From an uncultured Porphyromonadaceae bacterium (GTDB lineage Bacteria > Bacteroidota > Bacteroidia > Bacteroidales > Muribaculaceae): a DNA stretch of 39,638 nt. Shown one piece after another: positions 39,591 to 39,638 of this stretch. A program made the position numbers and the translations under genes. Position 1 is the first letter of the stretch. Every line of letters starts with the position of its first letter. The notes beneath the pieces are model-generated. The model ran no database searches. It saw only the letters and a program-made list of their open reading frames with translations, and was not told the origin of the DNA. The DNA lies in NCBI GenBank assembly GCA_905202215.1, contig CAJKRG010000024.1, positions 1-39,638 on the forward strand, read 5' to 3'.

Positions 39591-39638
39591 AATATCTGTT
39601 AAATCACAGATTGGTGTATTTTTGCTTAAATTGCACAT
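39577..39638 (+). mobile_element. MITE-like element, copy 3 (partial, runs off the window)
   Basis: The sequence aligns without gaps to the left end of copy 2. The outer 40 bp carry about 7 mismatches (AGAGGGCGTTTCATAATATC instead of AGAGGTTGTTTAATAACATA) and the next 25 or so are identical (GGTGTATTTTTGC, then TTAAATTGCACAT). Same orientation as copy 2. The M48 start codon lies within the terminal repeat. The other end is outside the window. Confidence 0.7.

Overview
The window looks like a chromosomal segment of a Bacteroidales bacterium, perhaps of the Muribaculaceae type (family level is inference). Support comes from Bacteroidetes-type promoters (TTTG, 19-20 nt, TAnnTTTG), from families typical of the phylum (DUF3575, DUF5119, fimbrillin-like, DUF3822, DUF4954, the 29-residue AURKAIP1/COX24 protein), and from conserved gene neighbourhoods: fabF-acpP, HU - AURKAIP1/COX24 - RNase G, pdxJ-exbB-exbD-tonB divergent from nadK, and DUF3822-rsmD. 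Core genes are GC-rich. Two blocks (about 6.22-8.31 kb and 25.84-28.6 kb) are clearly AT-rich and look acquired.

Layout. 1-667: a 5'-truncated IS21-type istA remnant abutting a 339-bp MITE-like element. 666-3604 (minus): YbdG-type mechanosensitive channel, fabF, acpP. 3907-6168: polynucleotide phosphorylase. 6221-8314: an AT-rich two-gene insert, a C10 (streptopain-type) lipoprotein protease and a small lipoprotein, flanked by two identical 44-bp terminator copies. 8371-11055 (minus): DUF3575 - DUF5119 - fimbrillin-like surface operon. 11257-14299: S41 protease overlapping an AlbA_2 protein, then a DUF308 membrane protein. 14501-17219: HU, 29-aa ribosomal-type protein, RNase E/G. 17366-25711: housekeeping series mdh, mtnN, mannose-1-phosphate guanylyltransferase, argS, Bax-inhibitor-1 family, MATE exporter, pyrH, frr.

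25756-28610: an accessory insert beginning near a perfect 25-bp inverted repeat and carrying an XRE regulator, an HNH protein and a GIY-YIG protein. 28635-30682 (minus): YgjP-type metallopeptidase, nadK, and a small ACT-like protein that seems to be a CBS-less version of the usual nadK neighbour. 30764-33502: pdxJ, a word-like repeat array, then an ExbB/ExbD/TonB energy-transduction operon. 33586-37462: DUF4954 protein, a Pro/Gly/Tyr-rich lipoprotein (minus), DUF3822 and rsmD. 37463-39638: a highly foldable spacer, a second inverted MITE-like copy, upp, a perfect 26-bp palindrome, an M48 metalloprotease, and the edge of a third MITE-like copy whose terminal repeat contains the M48 start codon.

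The most notable signals are non-coding: duplicated terminators bracketing the protease cassette, a repeat family with symmetrical subterminal hairpins that supplies gene boundaries, a 48-bp tandem array that repeats the ExbB start site, a spacer RNA with mutually exclusive stems, and a set of intergenic palindromes made from different low-complexity words. No rRNA, tRNA or CRISPR array was recognised.
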